64,000 nucleotides of DNA, taken from contig NZ_JAJLMN010000001.1 in assembly GCF_021730615.1 (NCBI RefSeq), positions 5,795,501 through 5,859,500 of the forward strand, in the 5' to 3' direction. Below, piece after piece: positions 41,558-50,393 of the stretch (position 1 is its first letter; every line of letters begins with the position of its first letter). This DNA is from Lichenibacterium dinghuense (lineage in GTDB: Bacteria; Pseudomonadota; Alphaproteobacteria; Rhizobiales; Beijerinckiaceae). The position numbers and the translations under genes were made by a program. The notes under the pieces are model-generated. The model had not been told where the DNA came from. It ran no database searches and saw only the letters and a program-made list of their open reading frames with translations.

Positions 41558-42655
41558 TCACCGCTGCGCGCGGCGCTCCTGCGAGGGCGTGCGGTCGAAG
41601 TGTTCGGAGTAGCATTTCGAGAAGTGCGACGCCGACACGAAGCCGCAGGCGAGGCCGATCGACAGGATCGGCATGGAGGTCTGCAGCAGCAGTTGACGCG
41701 CGCGGGCGAGGCGCAGGCCGAGGTAGTAGCGGGTCGGCACCTGCCCGATGTATTTGCGGAACAGCCGTTCCAGCTGCCGGGTCGACAGGCCGGCGCCCTC
41801 CGCGAGGTCGACGCAGGACAGCGGCTGCTCGATGCAGCGCTCCATCTCGGCCACCACGTTGATGAGCTTGGGGTGGGCGACGCCGAGGCGCGAGCGCAGC
41901 TCCATGCGCTGGCGCTCGTCGCCGTCCCGCATGCGGTGGTGGATCAGCTGGTCGGTGACGCCGGAGGCCACCTCCTGGCCGAGCCGGCGGGCGATCAGCG
42001 CCAGCATCATGTCGATCGCCGCGGTGCCGCCCGCGCAGGTGAAGCGCGTGCGGTCGATCTCGAACAGCTCGTCCGTGAGGTCGATCTCGGGGAACTGTTC
42101 GCGCAGCGCGTCCTGGTTCTCCCAATGGATGGTGCAGCGGTGGTCGTCGAGGAGGCCCGCCTTGGCGAGGACGTAGGTGCCCGTGCAGACCGCGCCGACC
42201 GGCACGCCGCGCGACGCGACCGTGCGCAGCCGGGCGATGGCCTCGCGGTGGTCATGGTTCTGAACGTCGATGCCGGAACACACCACGGCCGCGGTGACGC
42301 CGGCGAGGTCCGCGAAGCTGCCGTCCACCGCGACTTCGACGCCGTTCGACGCCGCGACCGGCCGCCCGTCGGCCGACAGCACGCGCCACGAGAAGGCGTC
42401 GTGGCCCTCGATGCGGTTGGCGAGGCGCAGCGGCTCGATCGCCGACGAGAAGGCGATCATCGAGAAGGCGGGCACGAGCAGGAAGCCGACGGAGGTGATG
42501 TCCGCCATCGCCCGGTTGCGCGCGCCGTCGCCGACCCTCGGCTCGCCGTCCCGCCGGCGGACCGCAGAGCCCGGCGAAACGACGCCCGAGGCGGGCGGGC
42601 GCCCCCGCCCCGTCCTCAACGCGACCTCGCCGGCTTCCGCTTTGCTGATCGACAT
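41558..42655 (-). CDS. GlxA-family AraC-type transcriptional regulator
   Basis: 365 residues from ATG 42655. The N-terminal part is a DJ-1/PfpI class I amidotransferase-like domain (VGFLLVPAFSMIAFSSAIEPLR, VGAVCTGTYVLAKAGLL), the C-terminal ~100 residues an AraC double helix-turn-helix (LSTRQLERLFRKYIG, SIGLACGFVSASHFSKCY). This is the layout of GbdR/CdhR/ArgR-type activators of betaine, carnitine and arginine catabolism. It lies 143 bp upstream of the GMC dehydrogenase on the same strand and probably controls it. A longer frame to 42757 lacks conserved sequence. Confidence 0.87.
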   Translation of the reverse strand: MSISKAEAGEVALRTGRGRPPASGVVSPGSAVRRRDGEPRVGDGARNRAMADITSVGFLLVPAFSMIAFSSAIEPLRLANRIEGHDAFSWRVLSADGRPVAASNGVEVAVDGSFADLAGVTAAVVCSGIDVQNHDHREAIARLRTVASRGVPVGAVCTGTYVLAKAGLLDDHRCTIHWENQDALREQFPEIDLTDELFEIDRTRFTCAGGTAAIDMMLALIARRLGQEVASGVTDQLIHHRMRDGDERQRMELRSRLGVAHPKLINVVAEMERCIEQPLSCVDLAEGAGLSTRQLERLFRKYIGQVPTRYYLGLRLARARQLLLQTSMPILSIGLACGFVSASHFSKCYSEHFDRTPSQERRAQR

Positions 42656-42801
42656 GACGAGGGACCGACGTGCAACCCGTGGGCGAAGGCGATGCGATCC
42701 TCGGGGCCGGATCGATGTCGCGACTCTGTGCATCCGAGGATGGCCGAGGCCCGACAAATGTCAATCGAGCAAGATCCCGGCCAGCTCCGCAGCGACCCGC
42801 C

Positions 42802-43464
42802 TCAGACCGGCCAGCGCTCGCGACGGTGGGCCGAATCCCAGAACACCCATTCGAGCTGCATGGCGCGCGCGAAGGCCGCGTGCATGGCCGCGACGATGGT
42901 CCCCGAGGCTTCGGCGGCGAGCGCGTCCGTCGTGGCGATCATGGCGTCGACCGCGGCGGCGAAATCCTCGCCCGCATAGGTGTCGATCCAGGCGCGATAC
43001 GAGTTGTCCGGCGCGGCGCGGCCGTGAATGGCCGTGCCGACCTCGCGATAGACCCAGAAGCAAGGCAGCAGCGCCGCCGCGATCACGGGCAGCGGCTCGC
43101 GGAACGCGGTCGCGAGGAGCCACGCGGCGTAGTGGTGGCAGGCCGGCGACGCGGGCTCGACCGCAACGGCGGCGGCGTCGAGGCCGAAACGGCCGAAATA
43201 GTCCTCGTGCAGGGCGCGCTCGACCACGATGGCCTCGCGGGCCGCGCCGGCGAACTGCACGATGTGGTCGGGCTGATCGGCCTTGGCGGCCGCGACCGCC
43301 AGCGCCTGGCCGAAGGCGACGAGGTATTTGGCGTCCTGGACGATGTAGTGGCGGAAGCTGTCGAGCGCGAGGCGGCCCTCGGTCAACTCCGCGTTGAAGG
43401 GGTGGGCCAGGGTGGCGTCGTAGAGGGCGCGGTTGCGCGACCAGGCGTCGGCGGAAAAGGGCAT
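42802..43464 (-). CDS. tenA: TenA-family aminopyrimidine aminohydrolase
   Basis: 220 residues from ATG 43464. The thiaminase-II active site is complete at the family's usual positions: Asp44, Tyr47, Tyr112, Cys135 (LLPCFWVYREVG), Tyr163 and Glu205 (QLEWVFWD). It hydrolyses aminomethyl-aminopyrimidine in thiamine salvage. Located 52 bp downstream of the 8-oxoguanine deaminase gene on the same strand, suggesting a heterocycle-salvage operon. Confidence 0.92.
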   Translation of the reverse strand: MPFSADAWSRNRALYDATLAHPFNAELTEGRLALDSFRHYIVQDAKYLVAFGQALAVAAAKADQPDHIVQFAGAAREAIVVERALHEDYFGRFGLDAAAVAVEPASPACHHYAAWLLATAFREPLPVIAAALLPCFWVYREVGTAIHGRAAPDNSYRAWIDTYAGEDFAAAVDAMIATTDALAAEASGTIVAAMHAAFARAMQLEWVFWDSAHRRERWPV

Positions 43465-43516
43465 GGATTCCGGTCCTCGAGACCTCCTCCCGCAGGGCGG
43501 AAGCAGGCAAGCCACG

Positions 43517-44860
43517 TCACGCGAAGCGCTTCGCCGCCTGGCGCTGGTCCGCGATCATCTTGGCGAGGTCGAGCCCGACGGGGTGCCCGTCCTCCACGCG
43601 CCAGCGTCCGCCCACCATCACCCGGTCGGCGCGGTTGGCGTTGCACAGCACCAGTGCCGCCACGGGGTCGTGCGCGCCGGCGAAGCGCGTCTCGTCGAGG
43701 GTGAAGAGCGCGAGATCGGCCTGCATCCCCGGCGCGATCCGGCCGACGTCGTCGCGGCCGAGGCAGCGCGCCGAACCCTCGGTGCCCCAGCGGATCACGT
43801 CGCGGTGGCTGACGCGCTCGGCGCCGTAGCGCAGCCGGCCGATCATCAGCGCCTGGCGCAGCGCTTCCATCATGTTGGAAGCGTCGTTGGAGGCCGAGCC
43901 GTCGACGCCGAGGCCGACGGGCGCGCCGGCCGCCTCCAGTTCGACGGTGCGGCAGATGCCGGAGGCCAGCACCATGTTGGAGGCCGCGCAGTGGCACACG
44001 CCGACGCCGTGGCGGCCGAGGCGCGCCACCTCCGCGTCGTCGAAGTGGATGCCGTGCGCCACCCAGGTGCGGGGCACGAGCCAGCCGTTGCGCTCCAGGA
44101 GGTCGACCGGCCGGCAGCCGTAGCGGGCCACGCAGAAGGCCTCCTCGTCGGCGGTCTCGGCGAGGTGGGTGTGGAGCGCGCAGTCGTGCCGCTCGGCGAG
44201 CGCCGCGGTCTCGCGCATCAGCCGCTCGGTGACGGTGAAGGGCGAGCAGGGCGCGAGGCCGATGCGGATGTCCGCGCCGCGCCTGGGATCGTGGAACAGG
44301 TTCAGCACCCGCTCGCTGTCCCGCAGGATCGCGTCCTCGTCCTGCACCACGGAGTCGGGCGGCAGGCCACCGTCCTTCTCGGACAGGTTCATCGAGCCCC
44401 GCGTCACCGTCATGCGCAGGCCGACATCGCGCGCGGCCTCCACCTCGATGTCGACGGCCTGCTCCAGGCCGGCCGGGTAGAGGTAGTGGTGGTCGGCCGC
44501 GGTGGTGCAGCCCGACATGAGCAGTTCGACGAGCGCGATGCGGGTGGCGGCGCGCAGGTCCTCGGGGGTCAGCCGCGCCCAGAGCGGGTAGAGCGCCTTC
44601 AGCCAGGGGAACAGCGGCTTGTCGATGGCCGCGGGATGGGCGCGCGTGAGCGTCTGGTAGAAGTGGTGGTGCGTGTTGATGAGGCCCGGCAGCACAACGT
44701 GGCGCGACGCGTCGAAGACCCGCGCCGGCGCGCTCGGCTCGGCGCCGGCCGGCACCAGCTCGGCGATCGTCCGCCCCTCGACCACGAGGCCGCGCTCGGC
44801 GCCATCGGCGACGATGGCCAGCGGGTCCTTGATCCAGAGGCGGTCGGCGGCGGGGCTCAA
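43517..44860 (-). CDS. 8-oxoguanine deaminase (amidohydrolase)
   Basis: 447 residues, amidohydrolase fold. Metal ligands HHH at 64-66 (GLINTHHHFYQTLTR), the ALHTHLAET histidine, HGIHFDD, and VGLGVDGSASND with the metal-binding Asp. The VDGSASNDASNMM segment and overall similarity point to the 8-oxoguanine/guanine-type deaminases rather than SAH deaminase or atrazine hydrolase. It would turn 8-oxoguanine to urate. Overlaps the upstream guanine deaminase by 4 bp. Confidence 0.87.
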   Translation of the reverse strand: MSPAADRLWIKDPLAIVADGAERGLVVEGRTIAELVPAGAEPSAPARVFDASRHVVLPGLINTHHHFYQTLTRAHPAAIDKPLFPWLKALYPLWARLTPEDLRAATRIALVELLMSGCTTAADHHYLYPAGLEQAVDIEVEAARDVGLRMTVTRGSMNLSEKDGGLPPDSVVQDEDAILRDSERVLNLFHDPRRGADIRIGLAPCSPFTVTERLMRETAALAERHDCALHTHLAETADEEAFCVARYGCRPVDLLERNGWLVPRTWVAHGIHFDDAEVARLGRHGVGVCHCAASNMVLASGICRTVELEAAGAPVGLGVDGSASNDASNMMEALRQALMIGRLRYGAERVSHRDVIRWGTEGSARCLGRDDVGRIAPGMQADLALFTLDETRFAGAHDPVAALVLCNANRADRVMVGGRWRVEDGHPVGLDLAKMIADQRQAAKRFA

Positions 44861-45339
44861 TAGCTCACCTTGTCGGTCTTCTCGGCCCAGGCGTGGAAGC
44901 AGGCCTCAGCTTCGGGCATGGCGAGGTGGCGCGTCGGCATGCGCCGATCCAGCGGGGGCTTCGGCACCTCGTCGTAGAGGAAGGCGTCGTCGAAGCCGAT
45001 GGCGGCGGCCTGGTGGCGCGTGTTGGCGAAGACGAGCCGGTCGAGCCGCGCCCAGTAGATGGCGGAGAGGCACATCGGGCACGGCTCGCAACTCGAATAG
45101 ATCGTCGCCCCTGCGAGGCTGAAGTCGTCCACGGCCGCGCAGGCGCGTCGGATCGCCGTGACCTCGGCGTGGGCGGTCGGGTCCTTGGCGGAGGTGACGG
45201 CGTTCCAGCCCTCGGCCAGGACGGCGCCGTCCCGCACGATCACGGCGCCGAAGGGCCCGCCGAGGCCGGCCTCCATGCGCGAGCGCGACAGGGCGACCGC
45301 CTGGGCCAGGAACCGCGCGTCCTCGTCGTCCGTCGTCAT
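44857..45339 (-). CDS. Nucleoside/guanine deaminase, CDA fold
   Basis: 160 residues. Zinc site HAE (57-59) and PCxxC (C87, C90) in SSCEPCPMCLSAIYWA. The C-terminal YDEVPKPPLDRRMPTRH and a final DKVSY resemble GuaD-type guanine deaminases, which use the C-terminus to close the site. Expected to convert guanine to xanthine. First gene of a run with the 8-oxoguanine deaminase and TenA. Confidence 0.85.
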   Translation of the reverse strand: MTTDDEDARFLAQAVALSRSRMEAGLGGPFGAVIVRDGAVLAEGWNAVTSAKDPTAHAEVTAIRRACAAVDDFSLAGATIYSSCEPCPMCLSAIYWARLDRLVFANTRHQAAAIGFDDAFLYDEVPKPPLDRRMPTRHLAMPEAEACFHAWAEKTDKVSY

Positions 45340-45415
45340 CGCTGCTCTCCTGCCGATACCGTCGCCCGGATCGGGCGGCGGCGCAATCGTCGGGCAGCGA
45401 GGGAGCGACCTCAGC

Positions 45416-45856
45416 TCACCACTCGCCCGTGTTCTTCATCGAGGCCCAGGGCTCGGCCGGCTTCTTGGGACCGCCCTTCTGGAGCAGCTCCAGCGAGATG
45501 TCGTCCGGCGTGCGCACGAAGGCCATGTGGCCGTCGCGGGGCGGGCGGTTGATGGTCACGCCGGCGTCCATCAGCTTCTGGCAGAGGGCGTAGATGTCGT
45601 CGACCTCGTAGGCGAGGTGGCCGAAGTTGCGGCCGCCCCTGTAGTCCTCGGGATCCCAGTTGTGGGTCAGCTCGACCAGCGGCGCCTTGTCGGTGCGGCC
45701 GCTCTCCACGTCCTCCGAGGCGGCCAGGAACACGAGGGTGAACCGCCCCTTCTCGTTGTCGATGCGGCGCGTCTCGGTCATGCCGAGCAGCGTTTCGAAG
45801 AAGTGCAGCGTCTTGTCGAGATCCGTGACGCGGATCATCGTGTGCAGGTATCGCAT
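45416..45856 (-). CDS. gloA: Glyoxalase I (lactoylglutathione lyase)
   Basis: 146 residues from ATG 45856. A vicinal-oxygen-chelate protein: LHTMIRVTDLDKTLHFFETLLGM with the first metal His, LVELTHNW with Glu, NFGHLAYEVDD with His, and ISLELLQKG with the final Glu. It isomerises the methylglyoxal-glutathione adduct. A longer upstream frame to 45892 lacks conserved residues. Confidence 0.88.
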   Translation of the reverse strand: MRYLHTMIRVTDLDKTLHFFETLLGMTETRRIDNEKGRFTLVFLAASEDVESGRTDKAPLVELTHNWDPEDYRGGRNFGHLAYEVDDIYALCQKLMDAGVTINRPPRDGHMAFVRTPDDISLELLQKGGPKKPAEPWASMKNTGEW

Positions 45857-46031
45857 GGCGGAACGGCCTCCGGTGTGGATCGCGGTCCGCAAACGCGGTC
45901 CCGCCGCGAAAGATGCCGGCTCGGTGAACCGCCGATGAAGCCGCGGCTCAGGCCGGATTCAGGCGGCGAAGCTTAGGAAAGGCTCAACGAAGCGGCCGAC
46001 CCGGAGGCCGACCGCGCGGGAGAACCTTTCC

Positions 46032-46679
46032 ATGCAGACCTTCGTCACCTCCACCCGCGGCGCCTTCAGGACGGCCCTCACGGCCGGCACCGTCGCCCTC
46101 ACGGTCGCGGGCGCAACCGTCGCCACCGCGGCCCCGGCCGCGGCCTTCGTCCGCCACGGCGGCGGATTTCACGGCGGCGGGTTCCACCATCTCGGAGGCT
46201 TCCACCACGGCGGCTTCCATCGCTTCGGCGGCTTCGGCGGCGCGCGCTTCGGCGGCTTCCACCGCTTCGGCTACGGCTACGGCCGGCACTTCGGCGGCTA
46301 CGGCTTCCGGCGCGGCATCGTCGGCACCCGCACCTTCGGGGTCCGCCGCTTCGCCTACGGCGTCGGCCTGCCGTTCTACGGCTACGGCTATCGCGTCTGC
46401 CCGATCGGGCGCCACTTCGTGCCGGGCCTCGGTTGCCGCCTGAACGCCGTCTACGGCTACCGCACCTTCGGCTATCGCCCCTACGTCTACGGGGTGCGGC
46501 CCGCGTTCGGCTACGGGTTCCGTCACTACGGCTACGTCCGGCACTTCGGCGGCTACGGGTTCGGCCACGGCTTCCGTCACGGCTTCGGGGGCTTCCACCA
46601 CGCCGGCTTCGGCCACCACGGAGGCTTCCGCCATCACGGCGGGTCCGGCCACGGCGGCGGCCACTTCCGTCACCGCTGA
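46032..46679 (+). CDS. Exported Gly/His/Phe/Tyr-rich low-complexity protein
   Basis: 215 residues. A signal peptide (1-38, ending APAAAF) precedes a mature part made of short repeats of GGF, HHGGF, YGYR and HFGGYGF. One CPIG and one LGCR Cys sit in the middle. His clusters could bind metal; Tyr/Phe-Gly repeats could phase-separate or stick to surfaces. GC-skewed repeats can also mimic genes, but the signal peptide, the in-frame periodicity and the GAACC-rich leader argue for a real gene. Function unknown. Confidence 0.65.
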   Translation: MQTFVTSTRGAFRTALTAGTVALTVAGATVATAAPAAAFVRHGGGFHGGGFHHLGGFHHGGFHRFGGFGGARFGGFHRFGYGYGRHFGGYGFRRGIVGTRTFGVRRFAYGVGLPFYGYGYRVCPIGRHFVPGLGCRLNAVYGYRTFGYRPYVYGVRPAFGYGFRHYGYVRHFGGYGFGHGFRHGFGGFHHAGFGHHGGFRHHGGSGHGGGHFRHR

Positions 46680-46684
46680 GCCCG

Positions 46685-47428
46685 TCACATCGCGGCGAGC
46701 GCCTCGCCGCGGTGGATCGCTTCCGCCTCGGCGGTGAAGCCGCCGCCGGAGCCGTGCAGCACCAGCGGGGCCCCGATGCGCAGCGGCGCCCGGCTGCCCT
46801 TGATCCCCGCGAGCAGGATGCGGTGCGCGTCGGCTCCCTCGCGCGGCAGCACGGGCCGCACCGCGACCGCGCCGAGCCGCCCGTCGCAGGCCGCGAGCAG
46901 TGCCGGCAGGGCGTCCGGGCGATGGATCATCACGAGCCGCCCCTTCGGGGCGAGCAGCGCCGCGGCGGCGGCGAGCCAGTCGCCGTGGCCGCGCGGCCCG
47001 GCCACGTGGGCGGTGGCGCGCGCCGCGTTCGGCGAGGCCCGCACCGCGCCGGCCGCGAAGAACGGCGGGTTGGTGACCACCAGCGACGCCGCCTCGGCCC
47101 GCAGCGCCGCGGGGCGTTCGGCGGCGCGGGCGAAGAGGTCGGCCTCCACCACGGCCACCCGGTCCCCGACGCCGTTGAGCGCGGCGTTGTGGCGCGCGAG
47201 ATCCGCCGCGGCCGCGTCGGCTTCGAGCAGCAGCCCGCAGGCGTCCGGGCAGCGCAGCGCCAGCGCCAGCCCCGCCGTGCCCACCCCGGCTCCGACGTCG
47301 ACGAAGGCGTCCCCCGGCGCGATCGCGGCCGCGGCGGCGAGCAGCACGGCGTCGGTGCCGGCGCGATGGCCCGCGGGCGCCTGCAGCAGCGCGAGTCGGC
47401 CGCCGAGCAGCCGGTCCGGCTCAGGCAC
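46685..47428 (-). CDS. TrmN6-like tRNA m6A methyltransferase
   Basis: 247 residues. Rossmann methyltransferase with FVDVGAGVGTAGLALA (SAM loop), LLLEADA, and the adenine-N6 catalytic motif NPPF in LVVTNPPFFAAG. The N-terminus (LLGGRLALLQAPAGHRAGTDAVLLAAA) matches the family that modifies A37 of tRNA1(Val). Overlaps the DUF2007 gene upstream by 8 bp. It ends 5 bp from the convergent low-complexity gene. Confidence 0.85.
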   Translation of the reverse strand: MPEPDRLLGGRLALLQAPAGHRAGTDAVLLAAAAAIAPGDAFVDVGAGVGTAGLALALRCPDACGLLLEADAAAADLARHNAALNGVGDRVAVVEADLFARAAERPAALRAEAASLVVTNPPFFAAGAVRASPNAARATAHVAGPRGHGDWLAAAAALLAPKGRLVMIHRPDALPALLAACDGRLGAVAVRPVLPREGADAHRILLAGIKGSRAPLRIGAPLVLHGSGGGFTAEAEAIHRGEALAAM

Positions 47429-47645
47429 GGCGCAGCTCTTCGCCGAAGCCCGCGTCGGTGAGCAGGCGCCGCGCGCGGGATTCGGCGTCGCGCTCGACCA
47501 TGATCCGGCGCGCCAGGAAGCCCGCCGACCCCTCGATCACGCTCATGTGCTGGTCGGCGATGAAATGAGCGATGCGCGACTCCTCCAGGATCGCCGACAC
47601 CACCGAGATCAGGACGATGTCGTTGGTGCGCATGATCTCGATCAT
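47421..47645 (-). CDS. DUF2007-family small protein
   Basis: 74 residues, with MIEIMRTNDIVLISVVSAILEE and HMSVIEGSAGFLARRIMV. The pattern matches DUF2007 (putative signal-transducing protein) in alphaproteobacteria, commonly next to a TrmN6-type methyltransferase and a polyprenyl synthase, as here. Role unknown. Start ATG 47645; ATG 47633 is an alternative. Confidence 0.83.
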   Translation of the reverse strand: MIEIMRTNDIVLISVVSAILEESRIAHFIADQHMSVIEGSAGFLARRIMVERDAESRARRLLTDAGFGEELRRA

Positions 47646-47785
47646 CTGGAACGCGGTCTCGTTCTGCGGCGTCTTCGGCCCGGCGAAACTCTCGGCCGCC
47701 CGGACACCCCGCCGCGCCGTTTAGCGCTGTTGCGGCAGGGCTACCCCGGCCTTATGGTCCGCGCGCGCATCAGTGACAAGGAAGT

Positions 47786-48805
47786 GTGCCTTTGGGCGTG
47801 GTGATCCCCCTCGGTGAAACGGCCCAGGAGGCCGGCATCGGCAAGCTCTGGTCCCTCGTGCGGGCCGACATGGAACGGGTCAATCAGGCCATCGTGGCCC
47901 GGACCGGCTCCGACGTGGCCATGATCCCCGAGGTCGCCAACCACCTCATCGAGTCGGGCGGCAAGCGCCTGCGCCCCATGATGACGCTCGCCGCGGCGGG
48001 GCTGTGCGGCTACGCGGGCGACGGCCACGTCAAGCTCGCGGCCTCGGTCGAGTTCATGCACACGGCGACGCTGCTGCACGACGACGTCGTCGACCAGAGC
48101 GACATGCGCCGCGGCAAGCTCGCCGCCCGCATGCTGTGGGGCAACGAGGCTTCCGTGCTGGTCGGCGACTTCCTGCTCGGGCAGGCCTTCCGCATGATGG
48201 TGGAGGTGGGCTCCCTGCCCTGCCTGTCCGTCCTGGCCGACGCCGCGGCGGTGATCGCCGAGGGCGAGGTCATGCAGATCTCGGCCGCCAAGGACACGGC
48301 GACGACCGAGGACGACTACGTCGCGGTGATCCGCGCCAAGACGGCGGCGCTGTTCGCCGCGGCCTGCGAGGTCGGCCCCATCCTGGCCGGGCGGAGCAAG
48401 GCCGAGATGGCGGCCTGCCGCGCCTATGGCACCAACCTCGGCATCGCGTTCCAGCTCATCGACGACGCGCTGGACTACGGCGGCTCCAGCGCCAAGCTCG
48501 GCAAGAACGTCGGCGACGACTTCCGCGAAGGCAAGATCACCCTGCCGGTGGTGCTCTCATTCCGCCGTGGCTCGTCCGAGGAGCGGGCCTTCTGGGTCCG
48601 CACGCTGGAGAAGGCCGAGATCGCCGAGGGCGACCTCGAGACCGCCATCGCCACGATGCGCCGCCACCGCGCCATCGAGGACACGATCGAGCGCGCCCGG
48701 CACTACGGCGCCATGGCGCGCGACGCGCTGGAGCTGTTCCCCGCGTCCGAGCACAGGGCGGCGCTGCTCGAGGTGGTCGACTTCTGCGTGAGGCGCGCGA
48801 ACTGA
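47786..48805 (+). CDS. ispB: Polyprenyl diphosphate synthase (octa/decaprenyl)
   Basis: 339 residues. First aspartate-rich motif LLHDDVVDQSDMRRG, second QLIDDALDYGG, and the chain-elongation region GKRLRPMM and VGDFLLGQAF. Long-chain trans-prenyl synthase making the ubiquinone side chain; chain length cannot be read. GTG start at 47786 is preceded by AAGGA. The product could also feed the polyprenyl-phosphate sugar pathway at 22074-25659, though that normally uses a different synthase. Confidence 0.9.
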   Translation: MPLGVVIPLGETAQEAGIGKLWSLVRADMERVNQAIVARTGSDVAMIPEVANHLIESGGKRLRPMMTLAAAGLCGYAGDGHVKLAASVEFMHTATLLHDDVVDQSDMRRGKLAARMLWGNEASVLVGDFLLGQAFRMMVEVGSLPCLSVLADAAAVIAEGEVMQISAAKDTATTEDDYVAVIRAKTAALFAAACEVGPILAGRSKAEMAACRAYGTNLGIAFQLIDDALDYGGSSAKLGKNVGDDFREGKITLPVVLSFRRGSSEERAFWVRTLEKAEIAEGDLETAIATMRRHRAIEDTIERARHYGAMARDALELFPASEHRAALLEVVDFCVRRAN

Positions 48806-48826
48806 CGACCGCCGGAGCGTCGGCCC

Positions 48827-50293
48827 TCACGGCGCCGGGCCGCGGTGGATGTCCGCGTCTCGCGTGAGGCGGCCGGGTTCGATCTCCGATCCTTTTTCCG
48901 CCTCGGCGAAGGCCAGCAGCCGCACGGGCGTGTCGCTCCGCCACGGCTTGAAGGCGAGTTGCAGCTTCGGGTCCGTGGCGTAGTCCTGCCAGAGCGCGTC
49001 GAGCGCGCGGTCTACCTCCGGCCGCCCGGCCGCGAGCGCGTCGAAGAGGGGCGGGCGCCGCACCAGCGCGGCTTCGAGCGGCCCGGCCGGCGCGGCGCAC
49101 ATCTGCGTCGCCAGCGGCCTCACCAGCGCGAAGCCGGCGAGGTCGTAGTCGACGCCGCTCCCCCGCGCCGCGACGAGTTCCGGCACCGCGCCCGAGCAGG
49201 TCGCCCAGCGGGCGTAGCCGCGGTCCATCGCCCAGAGCCGCGCCCGCGTGACGCCGTAGGGCACGGCCGCGGCGGTCGCGGACGCGAGCAGCAGCACCGT
49301 CGCGGCCGATGCGGCGCGGTCGAGCCGTCGCCTCGTCGGCGCGGCGGCCGGGGGCGCGCCGAGCAGCACGGCGAGGCCGAGCGCGAAGGGCACGAGCAGC
49401 GGAGCCGCGTGGAACGAGGCCGTCGCCCAGTCGAGGCCGAGGTGGTGGCGGCCCTGGGCGAAGGCGGCCAGGCACAGCCCCGAGAAGCCCATCAGCACCA
49501 GGGCGCAGCGCAGCCTGTCCGGGCGGAGGGTCCGGCGGCGGCGCCAGAGCAGCACGACAGCGGCCGCGAGCAGCGCCGATCCCGCGAGGAGCAGAGGCAG
49601 GCGGCCGCGCAGGCCGAACTGGCCGCCGAGGACCTCGACGGCGTAGACGACCATCCCGCCGAAGGCGTGGTCGGGGCGCGCGGCGGCCGAGGCCGAGGCG
49701 TGCGGCCGCCACAGCAGGTGCGCCACGACCAGGACGCCGCCGAGTGCGAGCCCCGCCGCCGCAGTGCGGCGCCCGGGCCGCGCCGGCATCAGGGCCTGAT
49801 GGAGCGCGGCGGCGAAGAACGCGAAGGCGCCCTGGGCCGAGGCCAGCGACGCGGCGGCGCAGAGCGCGGCGGCCGGCCAGACCGCCCGCGGCCCGAACCG
49901 TTCCGTCATGACGGCGTCGGCCACGACCACCGCGTTGACGACGAACCATCCGAGCTCGAAGCTCCAGAGAAGGTGCTCCGTCTGGGTCGGCTGGAAGGCG
50001 AGCGCGAAACAGGCCGCGACGGCGGCGCAGCGGATCGCGACGGGGTCCCGCGCGTCCGCCGCGAGGCGCGCCGCCATGGCGGCCGTCAAGGCGACGACGA
50101 CGACGGAGAGGCCCACGAAGGCCCGCATGTCGAGGCCGAGGGCGCGACGCGCCAGCCACAGCAGGGCGAACTGCGCGCCCACGGGGTGCTCGTTGTTCCA
50201 CAGGTCGGGCAGGTCCCACGGTCGCAGACGGCCGGCGTCGGCCTCGGCGAACCAGCGCAGCGTGGCGAGGTCGTCGTTGTAGAACCAGTCCAC
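48827..50293 (-). CDS. Polytopic membrane protein of unknown function
   Basis: At least 488 residues with about nine to ten hydrophobic segments, a WFYNDDLATLRWF N-terminus and a soluble C-terminal region rich in basic and acidic residues. The acidic NDD just after the first segment and the layout recall GT-C glycosyltransferases or their relatives, but I do not recognise a family. The start is unresolved: the GTG at 50293 lies after a likely first membrane segment, and the frame stays open upstream into the spoVR 3' end without an ATG, GTG or TTG. Runs on the same strand as the prkA-yeaH-spoVR operon. Confidence 0.6.
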   Translation of the reverse strand: MDWFYNDDLATLRWFAEADAGRLRPWDLPDLWNNEHPVGAQFALLWLARRALGLDMRAFVGLSVVVVALTAAMAARLAADARDPVAIRCAAVAACFALAFQPTQTEHLLWSFELGWFVVNAVVVADAVMTERFGPRAVWPAAALCAAASLASAQGAFAFFAAALHQALMPARPGRRTAAAGLALGGVLVVAHLLWRPHASASAAARPDHAFGGMVVYAVEVLGGQFGLRGRLPLLLAGSALLAAAVVLLWRRRRTLRPDRLRCALVLMGFSGLCLAAFAQGRHHLGLDWATASFHAAPLLVPFALGLAVLLGAPPAAAPTRRRLDRAASAATVLLLASATAAAVPYGVTRARLWAMDRGYARWATCSGAVPELVAARGSGVDYDLAGFALVRPLATQMCAAPAGPLEAALVRRPPLFDALAAGRPEVDRALDALWQDYATDPKLQLAFKPWRSDTPVRLLAFAEAEKGSEIEPGRLTRDADIHRGPAP

Positions 50294-50393
50294 CGCGTGG
50301 CGGTGCGCGAAGGTCAGGGCGAACGCGGCGCAGCCGAGGCCGAGCGCGGCGGGCGCGAAGCGCGCCGCACCGAGGGGCGAGCCGGCCAGGGCG

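Noticed and set aside
37206-41612. A 1468-codon plus-strand frame across secA and the GMC gene
   Set aside because: It is an Arg/Ala/Gly/Pro-rich shadow of high-GC coding sequence in the wrong frame; SecA (plus) and the GMC enzyme (minus) occupy the same bases with full family motifs.
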